Of a stretch of DNA of 35,342 nucleotides, positions 6,214 to 14,880 are shown one piece after another. The translations under genes and the position numbers were made by a program. Below the pieces are notes generated by a model. It did not search any database and had not been told where the DNA came from. It worked only from the letters and a program-made list of their open reading frames with translations. The first letter of the stretch is position 1, and the number at the start of each line of letters is the position of its first letter. Location of the stretch: contig JAJYLR010000005.1 in NCBI GenBank assembly GCA_021787535.1, forward strand, positions 1-35,342, given 5' to 3'. The stretch comes from a bacterium. Its GTDB lineage: Bacteria; Patescibacteriota; CPR2; UBA1875; JAJYID01.

Positions 6214-7461
6214 TTAAGGCGATAGCCGCCTATATATTTTTTCCTTTTCTAAAGGATTAATTTTGGTTTTCTTGACCGCCTCCTGCAGAGTATTTATCGT
6301 TTTATCGTAAGTCTCCTTGTCTACCGGATACGGTGTCGCGTCTTTGCCACCGTGGGCAAAACTGTAGCGAGCCGGATCTTCATAGGAAGCATCAGCACCA
6401 TAAATAATTTCCGAAACGAGCGACAATGCCCGAATAGTTTTCGGCCCCACTCCCTTTGTCGCTACTAAATCTTCGTAGGTTTTCGGCCTCTCGTCGGTTA
6501 GTTTGCCTAAAATTCGTTCCAGATACTTGCTTTTAGAAAAATCCTCGGCCATAACGGGATGGGTTTTAAACTCCTTTCGGGCTAACGAAATTAATGTAAC
6601 TTTCTCGTCATTCTGGCTTGACCAGAATCCTTTCTTTTCTTGATCAGCTGACTGGATTCCCGCCTCCGCGGGAATGACATTGTGGTGAGCGGGAATGACA
6701 GAGGAGGGGCGATAGCTGGTCATACGTGATAAATCTGATGAATGGCGGCGAATGATTTCAATGTCTTTCATTATCGTCTTGTAGTTAGAGTTCACCAGTT
6801 CGGTTGATATCTGGCGGTTTTTGTCTGATTTCTTCGAGGACATATTCAGAGTGTTATTTAGTGTGCTAATTCTTTGAGAAGCGATCCCCTTGTGCGGTTC
6901 GACAATTAAATCTTTGATGTCATCCGAAAACCAATGATAGCGGCGTGCCGTCTGGTCTTTTGCATTCATCCCTTGTTGCACCACCGCCCAAGCGCCGTTG
7001 CGCGAAAAAATGAATGAATGATGGTAGATCTGGTAGCCGTCTTGAATTAAGGAACTGTCGACCTTGGCACTCATCTTGGAGTTATAAACTAAGTTATCAG
7101 TTTTCTCGCCGGGTAATGATAGCCGCTGGCCCCAATCGGTGATTTCATCCGGCGTTTTACGTGAGGTTTTGCCCTTTCCGCCGCAAATAAAGACGCCTAA
7201 GTCCCGCTCCTGTCCGCGAATTGATTCTTTAAGCGCCGCTGTTAATATCGTGGTCAGCCCGCTCGCGTTCCAGTCAAAAGCGAGAACCGTCCCCAAAGAT
7301 TGGAACCAAACCGGGTCGGCCAGACGTTTGACAAACTCGTCCGGTCCGTATTCGGCGATCAAGACTCGGGTCATTTCGTGGCCAAGCGAAACCATCCGCC
7401 TAAAAAGCCACGGCGGACACTTCCCCCAGTCAAGCGTAAATGTAGCAACGCCTCTTCGCAT
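6214..7461 (-). CDS. DUF763 protein with in-frame repeat insertion
   Basis: A 415-aa protein starting MRRGVATFTLDWGKCPPWLFRRM, the hallmark N-terminus of DUF763, a family of unknown function seen in archaea and scattered bacteria. Residues 328-346 (VATKGVGPKTIRALSLVSE) form a helix-hairpin-helix motif, suggesting nucleic-acid binding. Residues about 255-286 (NVIPAEAGIQSADQ...FWSSQNDEK) are encoded by a dispersed palindromic repeat at 6607-6699. They probably form an inserted loop, since removing them brings the length near the roughly 380 aa I recall for the family. The frame is kept, so the protein may still work. No Shine-Dalgarno; TAAAAT stands 6 nt before the ATG. Confidence 0.88.
   Translation of the reverse strand: MRRGVATFTLDWGKCPPWLFRRMVSLGHEMTRVLIAEYGPDEFVKRLADPVWFQSLGTVLAFDWNASGLTTILTAALKESIRGQERDLGVFICGGKGKTSRKTPDEITDWGQRLSLPGEKTDNLVYNSKMSAKVDSSLIQDGYQIYHHSFIFSRNGAWAVVQQGMNAKDQTARRYHWFSDDIKDLIVEPHKGIASQRISTLNNTLNMSSKKSDKNRQISTELVNSNYKTIMKDIEIIRRHSSDLSRMTSYRPSSVIPAHHNVIPAEAGIQSADQEKKGFWSSQNDEKVTLISLARKEFKTHPVMAEDFSKSKYLERILGKLTDERPKTYEDLVATKGVGPKTIRALSLVSEIIYGADASYEDPARYSFAHGGKDATPYPVDKETYDKTINTLQEAVKKTKINPLEKEKIYRRLSP
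6607..6699. repeat. dispersed paired-hairpin repeat inside the DUF763 gene
   Basis: The full element is 6607-6678: GTCATTCTGGCTTGACCAG, AATC, spacer, then GGATTCCCGCC-TCC-GCGGGAATGAC. It has one ATTCTGG/CCAGAAT and one ATTCCCGC/GCGGGAAT hairpin. A further half copy GCGGGAATGAC lies at 6689-6699. The ATTCCC...GGGAAT part resembles the dRS3-type repeats known from Neisseria. It is read through in frame by the host gene. Confidence 0.85.
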
Positions 7462-7467
7462 ACCTAC

Positions 7468-7473
7468 ATTTTA
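7468..7473 (-). promoter_or_regulatory. -10-like hexamer for a leaderless transcript (DUF763 gene)
   Basis: TAAAAT, extended as GATGATAAAAT on the minus strand, ends 6 nt before ATG 7461. A TTGACC lies upstream but at only 13 bases spacing. Confidence 0.45.
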
Positions 7474-7544
7474 TCATCTGAGGCAAGGTCAACTAGTATA
7501 CAGAAAGAAATATCAAAATTCAAAAATCAAATCTCAAAGATATC

Positions 7545-9548
7545 TTATTCATATCGTAGGGCGTTTAGGGCGCTGATTTTAGAAGCGCGCTTTGCCGGGT
7601 AAATACCCGTAATAATGCTCAAAAAAACAGAGAAAGCCAATACAGCGAACAGAAACAGAGGAGGGAAAACAAAAATTTGAATTGGGCTGTTCCCTGTTGT
7701 CTTTGCCAAAGCATAAATGCTAAGGTTAAAAAATTCACCCAAGATATAACTCAAGACCACACCCGTCATGCCTCCGATAAGACCGATAAAAAGAGTGTCA
7801 AGAATAAAAATTCTTTTAATATCTCTGCGGGTCGCGCCCATGGTTTTTAATAAACCGATCTCACGAGTCTTCTCAACCAAAGAAATGGTGAGGGTGTTGA
7901 ACATACCTATACAGGATACGATAATTGCTATTGCCCCAAAGACTATAAGTATAACTCGGAAAATGCTAAAGAATTGGTTTGCCTGGTCAATCGTATCTTT
8001 GATAGAACTGACTTGAAATCCCATATGTTCAATCAAAGATTTAATGCTATCAAGGTTGTTAACGGTAGTAATTTTAACTTCTGCACCGCTAAAATTCACA
8101 ATTCCCATCTTTTCAAGGCTGGTAAGGGGCATATAGATATAAGGTGCATCACCTTCACTGGTTATGCCAACTATCTTAAACTGACCGTTTTTTGACTGAA
8201 AGTTTTCCCCTCCTTTTTCCAAAAGCTCAGGACGAACAATAGCCTGTACTTTAAGGTTCTGGTTCAGCACATCGTTATCTTGATTTATGCCAAGCGCTTT
8301 CAAAGCTGCTGTGTTCACCAGAACTTCCCGGCTTTTGCCGGAAAAATAGTTGCCTGCTGTTAAGCTTGGCCTTTCGATTTCATTTAACGTTTCGCCACTT
8401 CTGCCATAGATTGCCCCGGTAATTTTTTTGCCATGGAAACTAAAATCACCGGCTAAACTGAGTAAAGGATAAACCTTTTCCACCCCAAAAATATTAGATA
8501 TTTTGTCCAAGGTCGGCTGGTCAATGCTGGTTTTCTCTGAACCTCCAACATCGACATTTAAAATCTGTAGGGCGGACATTTTCTGAACTCCTTCTGTTGT
8601 CAGCTTTTGGAAACCATAGCTAAGAGCAATTAGAAAAGAAATAAAACCGATACTTAAAGCCACACCACCAGAAGTCAGTAACGTTCTGGCCTTGTATTTT
8701 TTAAAATTTTTGAATGCAAGGTCTGCTAAGAAAAGCTGTCTTGTCCAGAAAGAACTTGTTCTGCCGCTTTTTCTCAACGCTTGGGGCCGCAAAACATTTT
8801 CTCTAACCCGAACTTGTTTAACTACCCCATCCTCCATTTGAACAAACTTGCTGGCGTATCTTTCATAATCAGGATTATGGGTAACCATAATAGCTGTTTT
8901 ACCGGTTTCCACATTTAGTGTCCGGAGGTCATACATAAGATCCTCAGCAGTCACTGAATCCAAGCTGCCCGTCGGCTCGTCAGCCATAATAATAAGGGGG
9001 TCGGGAACCAAGGCCCTGCCAACAGCAAGCTTTTGTTGCTCCCCGCCGGAAAGTTCAGCCGGATTTTTTCTTGCAAATTGTTCGAATCTAAAAAGATAAA
9101 GCATATTTCGAGCCGCATCCAGCGCTTTGTTTCTTTTCAATCCAGCTATCCTTAAAGGCAATGCTATGTTTTCTAACACATTGAGAGACTTTACCCAATT
9201 TGACTCTTGGTAAACCACCCCAAAGTTTGCACTGCGAAAAGCAGCTCTTTCGTCTTCATTCATGCCATACACGTCCGTTCCGGCAACTAGAACTTGCCCT
9301 TCATCCGGCCTTTCAAGACCAAGTATCGTATTTAAAAGCGTTGTTTTGCCGCAACCGGAAGGGCCAATAATAACTACAAACTCGCCGGGATAAATTTCTA
9401 AATTTACGCCCTTTAAAATATCATTTTTTCTATCACCCGAGAAAAAACTTTTTTTTACTCCTTTAATTTTAAGTAAAGGGGAAATTTCCCGGCTGTTCAT
9501 ATTGTCTGTCATTGATTCCTTTGAGATCAAGTCAAGATTTTTGCTCAT
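7545..9548 (-). CDS. fused MacB-like ABC transporter (ATPase + FtsX-type permease)
   Basis: The start is placed at ATG 9546-9548, which overlaps the UGA of the FN3 gene before it (ATGA) and is preceded by GGAGGAG; in-frame starts further upstream would lie inside that gene. The 667-aa product has an N-terminal LolD/MacB-type ATPase: P-loop GPSGCGKTT 62-70, LSGGE 166-170, Walker B LIIMADEPTG from 185, H-loop H224. One helix (about 293-313), a large extracytoplasmic MacB-like domain, and three C-terminal helices with SCIGMFNTLTISLVEKTREIG follow. MacB-type systems do not transport by a channel but transmit force across the membrane to move or extract large extracytoplasmic substrates. Its permease half is paralogous to 12748-13947; the last 33 bp before the end of both genes are identical. 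Coupling to the FN3 gene suggests a shared job. Confidence 0.92.
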   Translation of the reverse strand: MSKNLDLISKESMTDNMNSREISPLLKIKGVKKSFFSGDRKNDILKGVNLEIYPGEFVVIIGPSGCGKTTLLNTILGLERPDEGQVLVAGTDVYGMNEDERAAFRSANFGVVYQESNWVKSLNVLENIALPLRIAGLKRNKALDAARNMLYLFRFEQFARKNPAELSGGEQQKLAVGRALVPDPLIIMADEPTGSLDSVTAEDLMYDLRTLNVETGKTAIMVTHNPDYERYASKFVQMEDGVVKQVRVRENVLRPQALRKSGRTSSFWTRQLFLADLAFKNFKKYKARTLLTSGGVALSIGFISFLIALSYGFQKLTTEGVQKMSALQILNVDVGGSEKTSIDQPTLDKISNIFGVEKVYPLLSLAGDFSFHGKKITGAIYGRSGETLNEIERPSLTAGNYFSGKSREVLVNTAALKALGINQDNDVLNQNLKVQAIVRPELLEKGGENFQSKNGQFKIVGITSEGDAPYIYMPLTSLEKMGIVNFSGAEVKITTVNNLDSIKSLIEHMGFQVSSIKDTIDQANQFFSIFRVILIVFGAIAIIVSCIGMFNTLTISLVEKTREIGLLKTMGATRRDIKRIFILDTLFIGLIGGMTGVVLSYILGEFFNLSIYALAKTTGNSPIQIFVFPPLFLFAVLAFSVFLSIITGIYPAKRASKISALNALRYE

Positions 9549-12500
9549 TTGACTCCTCCGCCAAAAAGCCATCCTATGCTTGAAAATACCGATTTTAAAA
9601 TTAAATCCAGCACCGAAGGCCGCGCCTGCCCGGTCAGAGCTGAACGTACTTCTGATTTTGCTTCATTTTGCGATGCATCTTTGGTAACAATCCTGAAGTA
9701 ATAAGGAGTCGATGATTTCAAATGGGAAATAATGACAGCATGCGAGGTAACAAGCGACGTATCTTCCTGGGTTGCCAGATTTAAATTCCGGCCATTGCCG
9801 CCTTCCTCATATTCAACTTGAGAAGTGGCAGGTTCATCGGTAGTCCAAGAAACGATAAGCTGCGATTCAGTACTTACTCCATATCCTTCAGATGAATTTT
9901 CCGTTGTGATTTGCGAGATTGCCGGCGGCCTTGTGTCAGCTACGGTAGTAACGTCCTGGCTAACCGGAACGGCTTCGTTGCCAAGCCCGTCTCTTCCCCT
10001 AACCACCACTCTATAACTAGTTTTGTCTTTTAAGCCCGAGAGTATCATCTCATGTTGGGTAATTAACTGGTAATCGGAAACAGTTTGCACGACGCCTGCT
10101 GCATCCTGGTATTGTATCTGGGAAGAAGCAGGAACATTGGTATCCCAGGAAACCCTTAAACCAGAAGATGGCTGATCTGTCACTTGTTCGAATGTAGGAT
10201 TTGAAATTTTGGGAAAAGCAAGCGTTTCAAAAGAATAATCGTCAGACTGGACTAAATTGCCGGCTGAATCGTTTCCGGTGATTTTCAAATGATAGGTGCT
10301 TGAGTTATCAAGGCCGGTTAGGCGAATAGAGTGGCTGGTGCCTCCTCCGGCCGCTAATGTCGCACCATACTCAGTTGTTTTGCCATAATTGACGATAGAA
10401 GCCATGTCTTGCGTAGTCTGCCAGGACACAAGGGCGCTATCAGCATGGATATCGCTGATTTTTAAGTTTGAAATTTCCGCTGACAGAGGAGTGGTAAAAA
10501 CATAATCACCTGCATAATAGTCTTGATCGCTGTATGTTCTTTCCTGATCGAGAGATTGGATTTTATAGTGATAAGAGGCGCCAGGAATCAGACCTTTCAA
10601 AGAAACAGAGTGGTATGTAACCGCATCCTGAGAACCTGCAATTGACCCATAACTGGTATCCGTTCCGTAATCAACCGCAGATGAAGATACTCTGTCGGTT
10701 GACCATGTTATGTTTGCGGTAGTAGCCGATGTTGTCACTGAAGGAGGAGTTACTAAAGAAGGCATGCTCGTATATTTGCCGGTCGGCGTAATCGAAACAA
10801 CATTAGAAGGATCAGAGACATTATTATAGAGACCGCCGATCGTGTCATGTTCAACCGCTTCCACCCTGTAAGAATAATTTACATTTGAACTGCCGACTAT
10901 TTCTGCATAAGCTTGCTGTGTACCATCACTGGTTACACCAACCTGATGCCACGGTCCTCCGTTGTCTGAACGTTCTATTTGATAAAAGCTTACCTGGGTT
11001 CCGCCGGCTTGCGGAGCATCCCATGTTAAAGCTGCCGCCCAGACTCCCTTTGCCCTATTCGACACATCTGAGACCTCAAGCGATTGAGGAGGATTTGGAG
11101 GATTTCCTTTAATAGAAACTTGGATACTGGCAAGTTTCTGGCTGTCACTGGCAGAAGACCCGTGAAAAATCGCTTTCCATTTAAATTTACCCGTACCGCT
11201 GCCATAATTTCCCGTAAATGAAGAGATATTTTGATTAATGACAGAAGCAGTATTTAAATATGTATTGTCGGCTGCAACCGTCCAAGCCGTTCCGTCATAC
11301 CAATACCAAGTAGCTCCGTCATCATTTGACACTTGATAATAAATTGTGCCAGTGGAACCAGTACCCAGGTTTTCCTTAAAACCCATGAGCGTACTATAGT
11401 TTTGGCTTACATTTGGAATGATTGTCGATGTAGGGTAATAATATATGTTTACCCAGTCCGAACCAGCATTCACTGTTTTTAAATTATTTTGATAGCCCCC
11501 CGTATAACAGACGTTGGCACTTGGACAGCTAATCATAAATAAATTGTGCGTTATAGGTACGCTTTGAGCGACCCATGTAACACCACCATTCGTAGTCTTT
11601 AGGATAGTACCGAATTGTCCCACAGCAAAACCGGTATTGTTATTTATAAATTTAATATCATTCAGCCAATAGGAGGCCCCGGATGTTTGCGTATTCCAAT
11701 TTGCTCCGCCATTGATAGTTTGTAAAATTGTACCGGCATCCCCATCAGTATAACAAGTATTGGCATCCGTACAAGCAATACCATAAAGAGCGTTGCTTGT
11801 CCCTGATACTTGGGTATTCCAAGTATTGCCGCCATCGGTGGTTTTTAGTATTGTGCCAGCATCTCCAACTACATAACCAATATTGCCGTTGCCGGGAAAG
11901 TCAATTTCAACCATAAACGATATTGTATTAAAATTTTGAGCAGTCCAGCTGGCACCTCCATTCGTCGTTTGGAAAATAGCGCCTTTGTATGAGTTATTCT
12001 CTCCCGAAGCAAAACAAATATTAGCATCCCTGCAATACATAGAGTATATGAATCCGCTTACCGCACTAGTAGGATTCCAAGTATTGCCGCCATCGGTGGT
12101 TTTAAGGATAATATTATTGCCGCCCGCATAAGCGGTACTGTTATTTAAAAAATAAATACTATATAAAGCTGTCCCTGAATATTGCTGGGTCCAGTGGGCG
12201 CCTCCATCTGCGGTTTTATAAATCTTACCAGTACCAGAACTATCATAACCATCAATATAGCAAGTATTTGCATCAGTACAGTCAATACCATTGATATTAG
12301 CGAGTAAGGCATTATAGTTCCCTGCAGGGTATGCAAGCCCTCCGCTGATAGTTATTTCACTTGAGTTATAAGCATAGTTAGATGCATTATTTAAATCCCA
12401 TTCATAACTGGTGGAAGCTAACGTTCTTTGGGGAGCCATGAAAGAAAACACACTCAAAGAACTAAAGATAATACTTATGATATAAAAAGTCAGAATAGCC

Positions 12501-12679
12501 GCGTGAAAATGGCGACTCAAACGCCGGCTGTGCCATTTCCGGTACCAGGCCAGTTTATGAAGATACATATGCAAAGAAAAGGTTGTATGAAACCTAAGTA
12601 AATTTAAAACCCGCAAGTTGCTAGGATTGCTCAGTTTTTGTTTATTCTCGCGCTTACACTTGCTGATTTGAAACATCAT
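9545..12679 (-). CDS. giant FN3 surface protein D with seven-blade Ycf48-like propeller
   Basis: A 1044-aa surface protein. Residues about 29-57 carry the shared His/Trp motif (RFHTTFSLHMYLH, WYRKWH, HFH). A membrane helix and a TLAS signal-peptidase-like site follow near 80-90. Residues about 118-405 hold seven Ycf48/BNR-like repeats with TxDGGxxW signatures; blades 1, 3, 5 and 7 each contain C-x5-C. A linker domain (ISNDDGATWYWYDGTAW-like), one FN3 domain, and four Ig/FN3 domains of the WSTDR / SWQTT / SWDTNVP / SWTTDEP type come next. The shared tail SVLDLILKS...GWLFGGGVK ends the protein. A TATAAT lies 5 nt before the first ATG, and no Shine-Dalgarno is visible. Its stop overlaps the fused ABC gene. 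A surface adhesin or sheath role is inferred; no catalytic motif was seen. Confidence 0.85.
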   Translation of the reverse strand: MMFQISKCKRENKQKLSNPSNLRVLNLLRFHTTFSLHMYLHKLAWYRKWHSRRLSRHFHAAILTFYIISIIFSSLSVFSFMAPQRTLASTSYEWDLNNASNYAYNSSEITISGGLAYPAGNYNALLANINGIDCTDANTCYIDGYDSSGTGKIYKTADGGAHWTQQYSGTALYSIYFLNNSTAYAGGNNIILKTTDGGNTWNPTSAVSGFIYSMYCRDANICFASGENNSYKGAIFQTTNGGASWTAQNFNTISFMVEIDFPGNGNIGYVVGDAGTILKTTDGGNTWNTQVSGTSNALYGIACTDANTCYTDGDAGTILQTINGGANWNTQTSGASYWLNDIKFINNNTGFAVGQFGTILKTTNGGVTWVAQSVPITHNLFMISCPSANVCYTGGYQNNLKTVNAGSDWVNIYYYPTSTIIPNVSQNYSTLMGFKENLGTGSTGTIYYQVSNDDGATWYWYDGTAWTVAADNTYLNTASVINQNISSFTGNYGSGTGKFKWKAIFHGSSASDSQKLASIQVSIKGNPPNPPQSLEVSDVSNRAKGVWAAALTWDAPQAGGTQVSFYQIERSDNGGPWHQVGVTSDGTQQAYAEIVGSSNVNYSYRVEAVEHDTIGGLYNNVSDPSNVVSITPTGKYTSMPSLVTPPSVTTSATTANITWSTDRVSSSAVDYGTDTSYGSIAGSQDAVTYHSVSLKGLIPGASYHYKIQSLDQERTYSDQDYYAGDYVFTTPLSAEISNLKISDIHADSALVSWQTTQDMASIVNYGKTTEYGATLAAGGGTSHSIRLTGLDNSSTYHLKITGNDSAGNLVQSDDYSFETLAFPKISNPTFEQVTDQPSSGLRVSWDTNVPASSQIQYQDAAGVVQTVSDYQLITQHEMILSGLKDKTSYRVVVRGRDGLGNEAVPVSQDVTTVADTRPPAISQITTENSSEGYGVSTESQLIVSWTTDEPATSQVEYEEGGNGRNLNLATQEDTSLVTSHAVIISHLKSSTPYYFRIVTKDASQNEAKSEVRSALTGQARPSVLDLILKSVFSSIGWLFGGGVK

Positions 12680-12684
12680 AAAAA

Positions 12685-12711
12685 ATTATATCACAATCAT
12701 TATTTTTCCAA
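12685..12711 (-). promoter_or_regulatory. promoter of FN3 gene D, predicted leaderless
   Basis: TTGGAA (12706-12711), 15 bases, TATAAT (12685-12690), then five T and ATGATG. Transcription should start at the first or second ATG. It lies in the 68-nt gap after the permease gene. Confidence 0.5.
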
Positions 12712-12747
12712 CATTAACCAATAAAAGAAGAGTTCTAATTTCTTTTG

Positions 12748-13947
12748 CTATTCGTATCTAAGGGCGTTTAGGGCGCTGATTTTAGAAGCGCGCCTCGAGG
12801 GATAAGCGCCGGTTAAGAAGCTAATAAGTATTGATAATAAAAATGCGACGATAATAAGCTGGATCGGGAAAACGAATAACTGAACCGGAGTATTGCCGGT
12901 GGATTTAGCCAGTGCAAAGATACTGGCATTTAGAAATTCCGCGAGAAGGAAGCTTAAGATCATTCCTACAATACCGCCGATTACTCCGATGAGAAGCGCT
13001 TCGGTAATGAATATTTTTCTGATATCTTTTTTGGTAGTTCCCAAGGACTTCATAATACCTATCTCCCTGGTTTTTTCGATTAACGAGATAGTCAGCGTAT
13101 TGAACATGCCGATACATGACACTATAACGGCGATCAAACCGAAACCAGTTAGAACGATCCTAAAAACGCTGAAAAACTGATTTACTTGATCAACGGTATC
13201 TTTGACCGAACTGACTTTAAAACCCATATGTTCTATCAAAAGTTTAATCTTATCAACGTTATTCTGGCTAGTCACCTTAACCTTTGCTCCACTGTAGTTC
13301 ACTATCCCAAGCGCCTTCAGATTTTCGAGAGGAAGATAGACATACGGCGAGCTGCCTTCTTGCATTACCCCGACTATCCTATATTTTTTTTCTATAGTTT
13401 TGGTAATGCCTTGGCTGCTTCCTAACAATTCCGGCCGAAGTACCATTTTGAGATCAAGGTCATGCCCGAGACTGTCGCCATAGTTTGTAATACCCAGCTT
13501 CTTGACAGCTGTTTCATTAACCAAAATTTCATCTGCATTATCAGAAGAAAGGGTCTTGCCGGCAAGAATTTTTGGCTTTTCGATGTTCAAAACATCTTGG
13601 CTTTTGCCATAAACGATGCCATCAACCTTTGAACCTTGCAGTCCAAGGTTGCCGGCGACATTCACAACCGGGTAAACTTTTTCCACACCAAGAAGATTAG
13701 AAAATTTATTGATTGTATCGTTATTGATACTAACAATCTTAGACTTTCCCGTGTCAACATCTAAGATTTGCAAGGCCTGCATATTTGCTATCTGATCGGT
13801 CGAGACTTTCTGTAGCCCGTAGCCAAGTGATGTAAGAAAGGTGATAAAGCCAATGCTTATTGCTACACCGCCGGCCGTAAGAAAAGTCCTTAGCTTATAT
13901 CTTCTCAGGTTTTTGAAAGCAAGCTTTATGATAAAACGATATTTCAT
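12748..13947 (-). CDS. FtsX/MacB-like ABC permease
   Basis: A 399-aa permease with one N-terminal helix (TAGGVAISIGFITFLTSLGYG, about 24-44), a periplasm-type MacB domain of about 220 residues, and three C-terminal helices. The stretch SCIGMFNTLTISLIEKTREIG and the terminal RRASKISALNALRYE match the fused protein at 7545-9548 closely. Its ATG overlaps the UGA of the ATPase gene by four bases (ATGA), so the two are made together. GAGGGA upstream acts as ribosome binding site. The dimer would couple cytoplasmic ATP use to movement of the extracytoplasmic domain. Given the FN3 genes on both sides, export or release of those proteins is a reasonable guess. LolCE- and FtsX-like functions are alternatives. 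Confidence 0.92.
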   Translation of the reverse strand: MKYRFIIKLAFKNLRRYKLRTFLTAGGVAISIGFITFLTSLGYGLQKVSTDQIANMQALQILDVDTGKSKIVSINNDTINKFSNLLGVEKVYPVVNVAGNLGLQGSKVDGIVYGKSQDVLNIEKPKILAGKTLSSDNADEILVNETAVKKLGITNYGDSLGHDLDLKMVLRPELLGSSQGITKTIEKKYRIVGVMQEGSSPYVYLPLENLKALGIVNYSGAKVKVTSQNNVDKIKLLIEHMGFKVSSVKDTVDQVNQFFSVFRIVLTGFGLIAVIVSCIGMFNTLTISLIEKTREIGIMKSLGTTKKDIRKIFITEALLIGVIGGIVGMILSFLLAEFLNASIFALAKSTGNTPVQLFVFPIQLIIVAFLLSILISFLTGAYPSRRASKISALNALRYE

Positions 13948-14711
13948 TTCGCCAGTCCCTCCTCAGCAAGGTCTATAACCTGTTCTTCTTCCTCTTGGCT
14001 TATAACCGGTTTTTCTCTCTGTTCAATTTTTTTAATCAGACCGTCTTCCATGTAGATAAGCTTCGTGGCATAACGTTCATAATCGGTATTATGAGTAACC
14101 ATAATAATGGTTCGCCTCGACTCGCTGTTTAAGACCTTAAGATCATACATCAGATCTTCAGCGGTAATCGTATCGAGATTGCCGGTTGGTTCATCAGCTA
14201 GAACAATCCAAGGATTAGCGATCAGCGCCCGGCACATTGACAGTTTCTGCTGCTGGCCGCCGGAAAGCTCCATGGGATAATATTTTTCGTACTTATCAAA
14301 CTTAAAAAGATAAAGGATCTCCTTCGCCCTTTTCATAGCAGTATGATGGTGTACTCCAGCAATATTTAAGGGAAAAGCTACGTTTTCTATTACATTAAGA
14401 GATCTGATCCAGTTCGGCTGCTGATACACAACCCCAAACTTTTGGCGCCTGAAGTTTGCCCGGCCATCCTCATCCATAGTGTAAACATCTTTTCCCCGAA
14501 CCAAAACCTGGCCCTCAGTCGGTTCCTCAAGACCTAAGATCGTATTTAAAAGAGTACTTTTGCCACAGCCGGAAGGCCCTAAAATCACTACAAATTCTCC
14601 AAAATCAACTTTAAGATCAATTCCTTTAAGAACCGGTATTTCCTCTTTGCCGACTAAAAAATTCTTTTTTAATTTTCTAACTTCTAGTGTGGCATGTGAT
14701 CCGGATGCCAT
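13944..14711 (-). CDS. LolD/MacB-type ABC ATP-binding protein
   Basis: A 255-aa ATPase. P-loop GPSGCGKST at 45-53, Q-loop region [25 protein letters not shown] signature, [14 protein letters not shown] Walker B and [13 protein letters not shown]-loop are all intact. The C-terminal extension of about 30 residues is acidic. It is the partner of the permease downstream. It has its own SD (GAGGG) and a good promoter at 14763-14790, so the pair can be expressed apart from the long FN3 transcript. The sequence resembles the ATPase half of the fused transporter, including the unusual VYQ[EQ]xNWxxSLNVxEN segment. Confidence 0.94.
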   Translation of the reverse strand: MASGSHATLEVRKLKKNFLVGKEEIPVLKGIDLKVDFGEFVVILGPSGCGKSTLLNTILGLEEPTEGQVLVRGKDVYTMDEDGRANFRRQKFGVVYQQPNWIRSLNVIENVAFPLNIAGVHHHTAMKRAKEILYLFKFDKYEKYYPMELSGGQQQKLSMCRALIANPWIVLADEPTGNLDTITAEDLMYDLKVLNSESRRTIIMVTHNTDYERYATKLIYMEDGLIKKIEQREKPVISQEEEEQVIDLAEEGLAK

Positions 14712-14762
14712 TTTTTACCCTCGCTTTTCATTATTTCATCTCTAATCAATGCGACTATAATA

Positions 14763-14790
14763 ATTATAATTGACTTTGAAGATTACACAA
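14763..14790 (-). promoter_or_regulatory. promoter of the ATPase-permease pair
   Basis: TTGTGT (14785-14790), 16 bases, TATAAT (14763-14768) on the minus strand, about 50 nt before the ATG. The gap 14712-14880 further holds an AT-rich tract of TAATGACAAAT-like units and no gene. Confidence 0.6.
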
Positions 14791-14880
14791 CCTTTTCCAA
14801 AACTAAACTCCTACTCTTTTCACATTTGTCATTTAAAATTTTATTTGTCATTAGAAATTGGTTATTAGGCATTTTCATCC

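Noticed and set aside
9549-9572. Upstream in-frame start for the fused ABC protein
   Set aside because: It would lie inside the FN3 gene; ATG 9548 has GGAGGAG and the same ATGA coupling as other gene pairs here.
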